64,000 nucleotides of DNA, taken from the NCBI RefSeq assembly GCF_026151205.1, contig NC_087075.1, positions 14,955,628 to 15,019,627 on the forward strand, given 5' to 3'. The stretch is from Bolinopsis microptera (Eukaryota; Ctenophora; Tentaculata; Lobata; Bolinopsidae). Within the stretch, counting starts at the first letter, position 1. Each line of letters starts with the position of its first letter. This document shows, one piece after another, positions 50,018 to 61,433 of the stretch. The notes beneath the pieces were generated by a model. It was not told where the DNA came from and ran no database searches. It was given only the letters and a program-made list of their open reading frames with translations. The position numbers were made by a program, and so were the translations under genes.

Positions 50018-50835
50018 AAAGGATTTTGATCTTCTCATTAGATTTTAAATTACTGATTTTTTTGTTCTTTTTAGTGTTGAAAAAATTGTAAACTTTTTAT
50101 AACATTAATCTTGAAAATTCGTCAAATTAAGTTGATAAGTCGAAAAGGCTTCTCAGACTTATCGACTTAATTTGACGACGATTTAAAACGCGGATCATTT
50201 CCTACAGTTAAGATGAATGTCATGATTTATGTCCATTTATGGACTTATTTTTTAAACATTGAAAATCTACGAAACTTTGCCAGTATAGTAGTAGTATAGT
50301 AGTTCTTGGAGATTCTTCCTTATAATTTCATGTTTTGTTTCTGACATTTGTAACGAGATGACATCTGCCAACTATACTGTAATTTTTGTATATTTACGTT
50401 TAGACTCGAAGTCTGATTATTGTGCATCGATTGATTGATTTGCATTAGTCGGCACCAATGTTATTATGGTTTTACCACCGTGTTTTGGTTCAGCCGAAAT
50501 AAATTTTACTACTACTAGTTATATGATGTTTACATAATTTTTCTCACTCCAGCTGCAGTCTGGTAGTGTTGAGTTTCTAATTTCCTAGCTCTCTTTTTTC
50601 ATGTTTTTGCCTCACAGGAGATATTGTGGTCTTTTCTAAATATAATTGTAATAGTAATACATTGCTGTAAAGTTTATTTGAATTTTGAAATAAAAATGAA
50701 TTGATTTTCAATTTTTTAAAACTTACTCTATTAATGTTGTCATCTTTAGTTTTATGTGATTGATTTTAAGATTGAAGAACTTTTGAATTTGTTGTGTGTG
50801 TTATACTCACACAACAAATATATACTATATATATA
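50018..50835. other. 3' flank of the His-rich locus
   Basis: Contains AATAAA at 50498-50503, a possible polyadenylation signal. GACTTATCGACTTAATTTGACG near 50155 partly mirrors sequence at 50123-50140, forming an inverted repeat. Confidence 0.4.
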
Positions 50836-51160
50836 TCTTACTATATATAAAGCGAGACGATATATATGGATGTGTTTATCCGTGCCATTTTACTGACACC
50901 ACGGTATCAACTTTAACGCAACTTTCCGCAAAAACCGTAAAAGATATACAACTGAAACTTTTTTGACTGGGTCAAATGCTTTAAGGGCCTTCAAATCAGC
51001 ATGAAAAAATAAAAAATTGGCCAAGGAATAATAATTTTAGTGCCCAAAATTTGGACTCCCAAGTGGTGTCAAAAACGCGAATTAAATAGGTAATAATTAT
51101 TTTAGTCTCTCGAGTCTTGACACCACTTTAGGGTTCTGGGTTAGACGGGTTCCTGCTAGT
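50836..51160 (+). mobile_element. Possible non-autonomous Helitron-like element
   Basis: The segment starts TCTTACTATATATAAAGCGA directly after A and ends GACGGGTTCCTGCTAG directly before T. This fits the 5'-TC...CTRR-3' ends and A/T insertion rule of Helitrons. A clear 3' hairpin was not confirmed. AT-rich tracts flank both ends. No ORF. Confidence 0.35.
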
Positions 51161-51836
51161 ACTATATAATATATACTATATATATATACTATATATTCTC
51201 TGTCGTATTATTTTTATAATTTCCTATACTTTTGTTTAATGAAGTCTATCATTTGGGATTTTAACTGGCGCAACTTACAAAGCCAAGGTCAACATTGTAG
51301 ACACCGACAGCAATGTTTTAGTTTTACAAATTATTTAAAACCCTGTTCTCCCGCGACTGCATGTCCTTTCTGGCGCCAACACGAAAATGTATAAGTAGTT
51401 TCTGCTCAGAAATAAGTAATGCGACGTTAAATAGATTCCTGCTCAACTAAAAGATCGCAAAATCTTAATCTGTTGCTGAAGTTGACTGAAGTTGACAAGA
51501 TAATGTCAATGAGATTCATGGTGACACGTACTTGAGTATCATGTGTGGTTCGCTGGCCCCTTATAATTCTTACTGAGCACGTCCGTCACAATTAATTCAT
51601 TAGCCTTGATAGTCATTCCGCTATATTTAACGTTCCAATCTATTTCCACCAACCAGTTGTATCTTTTCACACCGGAACTACAAAGCGTATATTTTCACAC
51701 CACAGCTTTTACTATCACGCTGCATTTTACCAACCTACACTAACACGAATCACGAATCACGATCCTTCCTCATTCCTCCGTTCTCGCTCAAGACATAATT
51801 TTGGCAATTTGTTTTTTGTCGACGGACGCGCAACGC
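51161..51836. other. Intergenic, nothing recognised
   Basis: No supported feature. Confidence 0.45.
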
Positions 51837-51888
51837 ATGGTGAAAGCATCGTCTTTTTCATCTATGTTTTACCCTAACTCCAAGGCAA
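51837..51888 (+). CDS. Possible first exon of the fasciclin gene
   Basis: ATG opens 17 codons (MVKASSFSSMFYPNSKA) plus one base and meets GTGAGT. The phase matches the exon at 54929, which needs exactly one upstream base. It lacks the signal peptide expected of secreted fasciclin proteins, so the link is weak. Confidence 0.2.
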
Positions 51889-53907
51889 GTGAGTAAGAGT
51901 CGGCACTCTAACATTATACTTGTAGTTTGCTAGTTTACATGATAATACATATTACCCTAAACAGAAATTTTCATTACCATCATGAGTTGTAAACCAACAG
52001 TATATTCCATAATCTTACAATCTCATTCGTCACCTCCGCATGTTGTAGTTAGTAATATCACTTGGTTACGTGTAACCATGGTTACATGGCGTGATCTCCA
52101 GATCCAAGGAGGTTAGTCTCTGTCCACTAGTGAGCCATTCTTCTTTTGTACTATACACAGCTTATCTAAGTTCATTTACAAAAGCCTGTTAAATTCTTCT
52201 TATGGGTGTTATTTTTTCCATAGCCTTCAGTTGGCAGCATCTTTTTCGTATAATTATGAATCATGAGTCCAATGGGTGTTATTTTTTCCAAATCTTAATC
52301 GTATAACTCTAACAGACCACTTCACCAAGTCAACAGTCTAACTTTACAAGGAAGACTGTGACAGTGTGACCCAATCGGTCTGACTTTTAAAACTGATAAG
52401 AAAGTTCAGTGATTTGTGTGAAGATGTAATTTGACCTGCGTGAATTTGTAGTGATCGGACACCCGTCAAGCTGATTGGGCACCCTGTTAAGTGTGCGAGA
52501 GTAAGATGTAATAGTGATTGGTTGTAGTTGTCAGTCTGCACCCATCAAAATGGTAAGGACAAAATGTATCTTTATCTTACAATTTCATATGTTGATGCTT
52601 TCAAATCGCTACACAGATTAGTTTACTTTATTAAACTTAATTCACAGTGCACAGGGTTTCTATCGACCATTTCAATCATAATCTTCCATCGTCTTGTACT
52701 TTTGATAATAATTAAGTTAACTGTTTTGTTCTATCAGTATCATCAAACGCTGTCCTGTCTGTTGTCATCCTTCAGTTCATCGCTCATTATCGTTTAAGTT
52801 TGAGTAATATCCGGTGTATGTAATTTGGGTAATTATAATTAATTATAATTGACCTTAATTATGAGTATCACAACAATGTGACTGTGATATATAAAACACT
52901 GAACAACAAAGCTCCTTAAGTGAAAGCTTATATAAAGTCACAAATCAATTAAAACGTTTTCCTAGTTGAGTTCAGAGTGTGTGGCTACTAATTAGTAGTT
53001 ACTAGTAGTGGCTCCTCTAAATCGTGTGTTAGGTTGTTTGCTCGCTTTGTGTACCCTAAAAGTAAAAAGCTAAAACGTACCAGTACCGTATTTTCTGCAC
53101 TTGTTCGTGTTTTAAACACGCTTTTCGTTCACTCGCTTACATATTGATAGTTACCATAGTTACCTTATATATTAGTTACATACTGATATCTCTCATGTAC
53201 CGTACTACATTTACATCGCATCGTTTGTGAATGAATCAGAATTAAGAATTTAATGTTACCCTGATAGGCCTAGTATTATAGTAGGGGGCATATCCGTCAC
53301 ATAAAGAAAGGTATTGCGTTCCACAGTTAGGGCCCACAATTTAAGGCCCATTTCTGTAAATCATTACTAAATGAGTAAAATATTTCCAACGCTATAAACA
53401 TATGCTGACTGATTTGCATTGTAAGATGATCTTGTAGTTGTATTTTTAACCGCGGGGATTTTGGCTGTACATTGTTAAATTGAAATGTTTCGAGGATAAC
53501 TTGCAGTTGCCTTGGAGACGATTTGATTTTATTTTTACAAGCGGTGCATTCGAGACAATGTATGGTTCAAAGATAGTGTCAGGTGCATTGAAGTGACACT
53601 ACCTGTAACAGATATCTGATATAATCTAATCAGCTTTCATACAGAAATTGCAGTTTTACTTCACTTGTTTTGTCATACTAGCTTATTCGACTTGTTATTA
53701 TACTTTTCGGTTTTCTGGACCTCCCTTTTCTAACCCTGACTTTGAGAAGATAGCATTTCGTACCGTACACACATTTTGCAATTCATCTCATTCTAGTAAA
53801 TGTTAGCGATAGCTTCATTCCGATGGTGAAGAAATCGCTGATGGTAATACCGACTCGAATCGAAGAGAAAGTTGAGTAGCTGAGTCAAAATTTGTAACGT
53901 GATCTTA
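51889..53907. other. Intergenic or intronic, nothing recognised
   Basis: ATGGGTGTTATTTTTTCCA occurs twice at about 52202-52292. The 89-codon frame at 52528-52797 has no domain. Confidence 0.45.
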
Positions 53908-54079
53908 GGGGTCGTTCACATGTTACGTAATCAGCCGAGACGGGAGGGGGGACCAGATAATTACGCTAGTGTATTTTGACACAATAGCTATGTGTAAAAC
54001 TAATTACGGAGGTGGGAGGGGGGGGGGGGGGGGGGGTTACAAATTGTCCAAAAAGTGATTACGTAATATGTGAACGACC
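53908..54079. mobile_element. MITE with TTA flanks (PIF/Harbinger-like)
   Basis: The left end GGGGTCGTTCACATGTTACG is mirrored by the right end (reverse complement GGTCGTTCACATATTACG), about 24 bp of terminal inverted repeat with one mismatch and two extra G on the left. TTA lies immediately outside both ends (53905-53907 and 54080-54082), as expected for a PIF/Harbinger-type 3-bp duplication. The 172-bp interior is non-coding and holds a run of 19 G (54018-54036). Confidence 0.7.
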
Positions 54080-54325
54080 TTAAATATCTTACGACTACGA
54101 GATCTTACGTGATGTTGTTCACGTCCTTTGTTAAGCAGGGTCGTTTGTCGGTTTCCTATGATTACGTGGGTCATTTCTACTTCTAGTAGCATTGTCCACC
54201 ACATCACCTTCAGCTGACGACGATTAACACATGTTTATTGAAAGCTTCTACAAGTTAAACTATCGTATCACTTATATGTTTTTAACCCAACTCCATTCAG
54301 TTCTACTTCTAGAGTTTAATCCACG

Positions 54326-54462
54326 ACCCGCCGCCCTTATACTCACCACACTATTTACCCCTTATATTATTATACCCCTTTACTGTTTTCAGGCATTAAG
54401 ACTCACCGAAAGTAGTTCATCAGGCATATTTTAAGTTCAAAACATTCTAATTCAATGTCAAA
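54326..54462 (+). repeat. Dispersed repeat, copy 2 of pair
   Basis: Homologous to 44545-44684, with scattered substitutions and small indels. It may lie in a 5' intron of the fasciclin gene. Confidence 0.75.
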
Positions 54463-54928
54463 GAATCCATTTTGAATTTGTAGTAATTATAACATGAAAC
54501 TTGTGCGACATTAATTAACTTTAAGTGACACATATTTAATGTGCGTACTTATAAAGTTCGTAGACTCAGATTTACGACCGTAAATTTTGCATCATACGAT
54601 ACGACGTATGTAATTTGGTTTTGTTAATCATTAGTGGTATTTTAATTTGGGATGTGGAACACGCCTCTTTCTTCGCTGGTACAGTATAACGGGATGAAAT
54701 ATTCTGTGTTATTCGTTATCCCCTAGATGAGTTTTATCTGCTGCAATTGAATGTTTTTGCGTTGTAAGCATTTTGTATAACTCCACCGCCAACCAGAATA
54801 TCTATTAAGATTTAATTTAAATTTGCCAAAACTTGGATGAATCAAAAGATGTATTTTTGCAGATTTGACATAAATTGTTGAGTAACGCCAATCTCATGCT
54901 TTCTCTCTCTCTTTTTCTCTTTCTGCAG

Positions 54929-57900
54929 AATCGCAATGTTTAAGTTTATCAACAAAGCCTGAAGTCCTTAGGTAAGAATCAGTATAAAAATATAAAAACT
55001 GATCCTATAGTAAAATAAGGTGTTGTCATACTTATTCCAGTCTCACTCTACATATTGATAGTTACGATAGTTACGATAGTTACTTATCGTCACTCTTAGT
55101 CCCAAATCCTTAATTTGAGGAGATATTAGCAGAACACACATTTCACATTTTAATTTGATCATTCCGATGACGAGAAGATTATTGATAGTTACTCCGACTC
55201 AGGTTAGAAAAGAAGTTCGTGAGTAGCAAAATCACGTTAAAATGATATTCTCTCAGAGTCAGAGTCAGATGTAACCGACCGTTTGTAGGCTTCTTAAAAT
55301 TACGTTGTGCTTATTTCTAGCAATATTTAATCGCACGGAGCTTTCACTCATTTAGATCGCCCTGTTTTAGTGTGTTCAACAGGATTCAATAGAATCAATA
55401 TAAAATCTTAATCGGTTGGCGTTATGATAGTGATAAAAGGGAGTGTGGACACAGCTGTAGTGATAAATCAACGTTGTAATTATAACACTAAGTTCAATGT
55501 GATACTGACACTGTTGTTTATTCATGCTGAAAGGTTAACTTTCGTATATTATGTCGTATGTTCGCGGTATAATAAACCGTTATTATACTTTAACTTGTAA
55601 ATAGTTGATAATGTTGTCAATTTAATTTAAACCACACGCTGACCCGAGTTTTTGCATGAGGGGTCACCGTGTCACTGTCAGAGCCATTTACATATTGCAT
55701 AACATTAATTACAACACTACAAATCTATTACATTTATTGAGAATTATGTAATGTAACGTGATGAAAATATTTTAAACCTTTAAACGGGCATATCCTGTCC
55801 AAACCCAGGATGCACTACATGAAAAATTCGTTGTAACTTTGTTTGAAAAGCATTAGCCACTGATAACGGAGAAGGAGGTCCTTAAACTTAAAGTAATGTG
55901 ATAACAGCTGCACCTCATGATAATATTCTAGTATTATTATGCAGATTTCACAATGAGTAAATATCACCTATATTAGGGGACATAATAGTTCCCCTTGCTT
56001 GAGAATGAGATTGATTGGACTTTTGGCGACAAAAACTTATAGTTATATTTCAATCTAGGGTGAAGCTACGTAAATCCTTTAGGACATCATAAGTGATCAG
56101 AATGACGCTATTGTCCACCAATTTATCCAACACATTAAGAGAATGAGGTGACCATGGATCTACTGATGCAGGCACTACCATATAAGGTAGTAATGATAAG
56201 TAACCTGCACAACTGTTATTGAGAACAATAAATTTACCATGGGAGTAGTCATTACCGCACCGTTGCTATTGTGTGCGAATTAAACCAAACCATTCAGACA
56301 TTTCCACGCTGCAGTATAATAAGCCTCACGCTGATAGTTGATACGCGATGCTATCAGTTCCTTTATTATCTATAGTAGTACTATAAGTAGTAGTACTACT
56401 ATCGTTTTCATTATATATTTCAAATTCATTATAATATTTTGGTTATACCTGGCGGACTTACTGAAAAAGTTATGCAATTGCAAAGATGTAAATATAAAAT
56501 CTTTTGCATTCTGTCTTCACACTTCAGAATATTTTGAATCTTAAGAATTTTTTCGTCACTACTGAATCTCTTCAACATCAGAATATAGTTATAGTTTCAC
56601 ACTCTGTAACTTTGTATAGGAATTAAATGTGGTCAATTCATTCCATGCTTTAGTTTAACCAATGTTTAACACACATTGTAGCGTACAGCCTTTAGCCTAT
56701 TTTCTATTTCATCAGTTTAAAACTTCAAACACTATAACTACATGTGATGTGATGCATGTTCTGAGACAATTCTGTATTCAACTAGTTCTGCACTGCACTC
56801 TAGTGAAACCCAGGTGGCCTGTTCACTAGTACTACCAACCTCACTTGTTCAGTTTCTTGCTTATGTCCAACTGTTCGTCGTTACTCTTTCCACAATGTAT
56901 TTAGTAGGGGGGGGGCCAATGGCATAAATGGAGAAAATGGAGAATTACTCATGGGTTTTTCCATTTTCTCCATAGAAAAAGTCTCCATTTTATGCCATTT
57001 TATGCCATTGAAAACCTGAAAAATTTAGAATTTCGAGAAAAATTATTAAAAAAAAGATATTTTCGGCCAATAATGAACAGGGTATCATGAAACATGGAGA
57101 AAAGTGGTTTTCAGAAAAACTTTGAAAAATGTTGACTTAGAAAATGTTCGGTCCGAGTCATTTTCGATACGTACCTCCCGTATCGAGAGCTCCCGATTCC
57201 GTGCTCGTGTTGCAAAGGGGAGGCCTGCCTTCCGAGATCGCATTACCTCGAGTCCAAAATTGTGTATCGAGGGGAAGGTGTGGACTTCGAAAAAATATTT
57301 TCGGCAAATAATGAACAGGGTAGCATGAAACGTGGAGAAAAGCGGTCTTCAGAAAAAATTTGAAAAATTTTGACCGAAAAAATATTTTCGGCTTATAATG
57401 AACAAGGTAGCATGAAACGTGGAGAAAAGTGTTTTTCAGAAAAACTTTGAAAAATTTTGACTTAGAAAATTACCCCTCGGTACACAATTTTGGACTCGAG
57501 GCTTCCCCCTGGTAATGCGATCTCGGAAGGCAGGCCTCCCCTTTGCAATACGAGCTCGGAATCGGGAGCTCTCGATACGAGAGGTACGTATCGAGAATGA
57601 CTCGGGCCGAAAATTTTCTAATTCAAAATTTTTCAAAGTTTTTCTAAAAACCACTTTTCTCCACGTTTCATGCTACCCTCTTCATTATTAGCCGAAAATT
57701 TTTTTTTGGTTTTTCGGTTTATCGAAGTCTGCACCTACCCCTAGATACACAAATTTGGACTCGGGCTTCCCCCTAGTAATGCGATCTCGGAAGGCAGGCC
57801 TCCCCTTTGCAACACGAGCTCGGAATCGTGAGCTCTCGATACGAGAGGTACGTATCGAGAATGACTCGGGCCGAAAATTTTCTAAGTCAAAATTTTTCAA

Positions 57901-59597
57901 AGTTTTTCTAAAAACCACTTTTCTCCACGTTTCATGCTACCCTCTTCATTATTAGCCGAAAATATTTTTTTGGTTTTTCGGTTTATCGAAGTCTGCACCT
58001 ACCCCTAGATACACAAATTTGGACTCGAGGCTTCCCCCTAGTAATGCGATCTCGGAAGGCAGGCCTCCCCTTTGCAGTGCGAGCTTGTTTCGACTTTCGA
58101 GGATGTAGGTCTCACTTCTCAGTGCCTATAATTACTCTCCCCTATTACTCACTCCTGCTGTAGCCTGTAGAAATAACTTTACACTAGGCTTGAGTAATTA
58201 TGAGTTTGCCTGAAGTGTGCCTCTACTAACCTAGTATAAGCATCTAGTAGCCTACTATGAGCTTTCATAAGCTTGTTACGCCCCTAGTAAGCGTAAATAA
58301 ACATGTTAGGATGTCCAATTTAGGTGTTAAAGATCAAAATTTGAAGACAAAATTCATGGCATAAAATGGAGAAAATGGAGAATTACTCATGGAGAATTAC
58401 TCAATGGAAAAACCCATGAGTAATTCTCCATTTTCTCCATTTTATGCCATTTTATGCCATTTTATGCCATTGGCCCCCCCCCCCCATTTAGTATTATCGT
58501 GTAAATGTGATCGTACAATTCTGTGCTGTCGTTTTACTTTTTGTGTAATCCTTTTCTGATTTTCCTGCATTTTTGACTTGCCACAAAATTCACAGATTAG
58601 GTCCTATATTTGATGATTATATTTATGCAACACCTTCAACCTATTTTACACGCTTAAACTTGATATAATAATTTTTCCAGGCTCTGTTCAACCATGTATT
58701 TTGGAACCGTACACGCGTACGTTAAGTCGACGGAAAGCTGCTCAAAGTTTGCTAAACTTCTTGAAGATGCAGGTTCTGAAATTCTGGTGAGTTTGATAAA
58801 TTTAATAGTTTCAATTTTTAAGAATTGTGCTCATTCTAACAGCTTATATAAATAAACAGCTAAATAAATTATTATCACACTTCAAGATTTAACTTTTTCA
58901 AATTATGAATTGCCTCAGCCCAAGTTCGGGGGCAGCAAGACGCTTTTCCTACCCAACAACTCAGCATTCGAAAAGCTGACTGACCTAGATTTGCAAGCGT
59001 TAGAATTGTTTCCCAACAAGTTCGTTGGATCCCTTCTTTACAAAGGTGTTTTACTTTTGATGTGTACTTTTAATTATTTTAATCATACATTCTGCTGGGG
59101 GGGGGGGGGGGGGGGGGGGGTAGTACTACTAGCCCAATTTACTTCCATAACTTCTGACATTGGCAAAATTTAAATTAATTAAATTTGTCTCCAACAATGA
59201 GCCAACTGTCATATTGTGTCAAGATTAGAAGTTTGACTCAAAGAATCCGCTCCAAATTTAATAACTAAACCTATTGTTTTGTTCAGGTGATTTGTGCACA
59301 GCAGGAATGTTCCACATTAAAGATTTCAACACAATCGACAGTACCTGGTCGGTAACTCTCAGCTCAGAGGACGAACTTATCATCGGTAATTATGATTATT
59401 TTGGTTATTTCAGTTCAGATATTTTAACAAATGAACTATATTCTTTTGATCCCCATACTTGCCCGCTAGGTATTTAAGCTAATGATAGTTTTTACGATAT
59501 TACAGGTGATGGAGCAAGGTTTCTGGAATCAGACATTCTGTGCAGTGACGGGGTGGTGCACGTGATGGACACAGTCTTACTGGACACTGTTACCTGA
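54929..59597 (+). CDS. Fasciclin (FAS1) domain protein, 3' part
   Basis: FAS1 domains mediate cell adhesion in secreted or membrane proteins such as periostin and TGFBI. Exons seen: 54929-54971, 58681-58786, 58919-59045, 59287-59385, 59506-59597; all GT-AG with matching phases, giving about 154 residues. The order fits one FAS1 fold: TVHAYVKSTESCSKFAKLLE (helical start), TLFLPNNSAFEKLTDLD (first conserved box), FVGSLLYK, an internal strand region, then ILCSDGVVHVMDTVLL (second conserved box, usually NGVVHVID) and a stop five residues later (DTVT). The histidine of the usual LLYH motif is replaced by K. No transmembrane or GPI tail follows. Upstream exons, including any signal peptide, were not identified; 51837-51888 is phase-compatible but weak. 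One intron holds a 1.6-kb fold-back element. Confidence 0.82.
54972..56898. other. Fasciclin gene intron, left part
   Basis: AT-rich with no further exon recognised. TACGATAGT is repeated in tandem at about 55063-55080. Confidence 0.5.
56907..58485. mobile_element. Fold-back element with G-run termini and 8-bp duplication
   Basis: Begins GGGGGGGGGCCAATGGCATA and ends TTGGCCCCCCCCCCCC. It is flanked by the exact 8-bp repeat ATTTAGTA (56899-56906 and 58486-58493). Subterminal inverted repeats carry ATGGAGAAAATGGAG and TATGCCATTTTATGCCATT. The interior has one roughly 230-bp unit in plus orientation (about 57070-57330), a partial at about 57300-57470, and three copies in minus orientation (about 57436-57680, 57688-57960, 57955-58085). 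The small frames (MVFRKTLKN...) repeat with the unit and look non-coding. It sits in a fasciclin intron. No transposase. Confidence 0.82.
59097..59120 (+). repeat. G24 homopolymer in fasciclin intron
   Basis: Twenty-four consecutive G in the short intron 59046-59286. It could form G-quadruplex-like structure or be prone to sequencing error. Confidence 0.95.
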
Positions 59598-61298
59598 CAC
59601 AGAGGGACTAAAGTGCAAAGAAACACAGTCACCTGATACTGTCACGTGACACTCAGTCAGATTCACTCAGACTCAGTCAGTCTTTCTTAGCAGAACTTGT
59701 ACATTAGGGTCGCTGTTTGAGTAAAAACTAATTAGTTTGAGTTGTGGGAATGTGGGTAAGCTATTATTTTGCAGGAACTTTTAGTTTACGTCATATACTC
59801 AAATGTCAGCTCGCGGCTAGAGTCCCATATTACTTAGCGACCTTTTGATATTGTCAGTGAAGTCAGAAGGACTATTGAAAACTATTTACGATTAAACTAT
59901 TTTGTGAGCGTGCAGTGAAAGTAGAGGCAATATTATAGTCGTCATAACACCAACATTTGAAGGATGTGATTTTGAGTTTTGTGTTTATAAACTTACTCTT
60001 TGTTTACAAACTGAAACAGATTTGTTCCTCATTATTTTACCTAATTGAAAATAATACCCATTGTATATTGGTACATGAATGAAATTATATACATAATCAG
60101 TATAACATTGTAAACATCACTTAAGAAAACGAATATAGTAACCATGGTAACGAATATAGTAACCATGGTAACGAGCATCCCCGCCATATTCCTCGATATA
60201 ACGAAGAAGGTTTCATATTAACATTACACAGAGGGGCAAAAGTTCCAATTGTGCATTGGCTGACGGAGCATGCAGCTATTATAGTACATTGCACTGTGAA
60301 AACATTACCCGCAGTGTTCGCTCATATATTTTAGTCATCTAACATATTTTTCAAAATAAAGATGAAAACAATTTTACTCAAAAATCAGCTAAAATTCAAT
60401 CATGACAGATAGAGTTAGAGCGTCCCAGAAAGCGAGCAGCCAAAAAAGCGAACAGTCAGAGAGAATGTATAGCTTAAAACGAGCGGAGAAATCTTAAATG
60501 AATCTGACTTATAACCGTTCTACGATTTTATAGTGTTAACATTTAACAAGTCAGGGCGCTTGTGATGAGGCATACTACACATACTATACAACACCATACT
60601 ACCAGCACTCATTCATCACAGTATAAAAACTCAAATCATTTTAATAAAACATATATATAACATCATCTATCTGTCATCTTGCAGTATTTTACTGCTAGAG
60701 ATAATGAAGTTGAGTTTTAAATGAGATGGATCGACTCAAGTATCAAATACGAAGATAGCTAAGGGTCCCGCCCCTAATCTAATAAAACAAAATCAAGTCT
60801 AAATTGCTTAATTAAGTAAAATACTTAATTAAGTAAATAAACATTTAAACTGGTCTAACAAGATGAGACGGTGTAAGAAGTATTGCTGAACAGGTATTCT
60901 CTACTTCTACACTCTACTCTATATTACCACATAACACATGCATGTAAATCATGATTATCACCCGCCTAAATTAAAGTTGTCAAACGATTGAAAGAAATGT
61001 GGTTGCATTCTTAACCATTCAATAATAAAGTATAGTACAAAACTGTTTCACCAACTAAAATTCATGATTATCAAACTCAAAAAAAATGTGAAAAATTAAT
61101 TCAAAAGCCACTGATAAAGGCAGATATCTCCTAGAAAAGAAGGATCTAATCTAAATCTACGACCATAGCATATAATAATCGTGTTTTAAAGCAGAAAATT
61201 TAAAAAGCAATATCGGATCATATTTGTGTTGCATGAAAATTGAAAGAAAGTTAATTGAATTCTAAGCTAATTAACTAATTGATGAACTAACTGGTTAA
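59598..61298. other. Convergent 3' region between fasciclin and AP-2 mu
   Basis: Two exact GTAACCATGGTAAC motifs lie at 60138-60151 and 60159-60172. AATAAA near 60354 may end the fasciclin transcript. No exon recognised. Confidence 0.5.
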
Positions 61299-61433
61299 TT
61301 AGGAGCGTGTCTCGTAAAGACCACTCCTTCCGATGTATCGAACCCACTTGACAGTTTCGTGGTCGCTGTAGTTCAGCTTCGGTTCAAAAACTTTGAGATA
61401 TCGTACCTTTAATCCAGAGGGCGCGTAGGGGAC
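61299..61433 (-). CDS. AP2M1: AP-2 mu terminal exon B (canonical)
   Basis: 45 codons from [20 protein letters not shown] to YETRS and stop TAA. Retains the tryptophan and arginine (human W421, R423) that form the YxxPhi pocket with other residues. The acceptor has a pyrimidine-rich CCACTTCCTTCCAG. The final residue is S where human mu2 has C. Confidence 0.92.
   Translation of the reverse strand, partial: VPYAPSGLKVRYLKVFEPKLNYSDHETVKWVRYIGRSGLYETRS

Noticed and set aside
54395-54425. Second hammerhead-like TTCATCAG on the minus strand
   Set aside because: CUGAUGA is present, but no GAAA core or closing stems follow.
57104-57918. MVFRKTLKN... frames on both strands
   Set aside because: Repeated with the internal units of the fold-back element in both orientations; no homology to a transposase.
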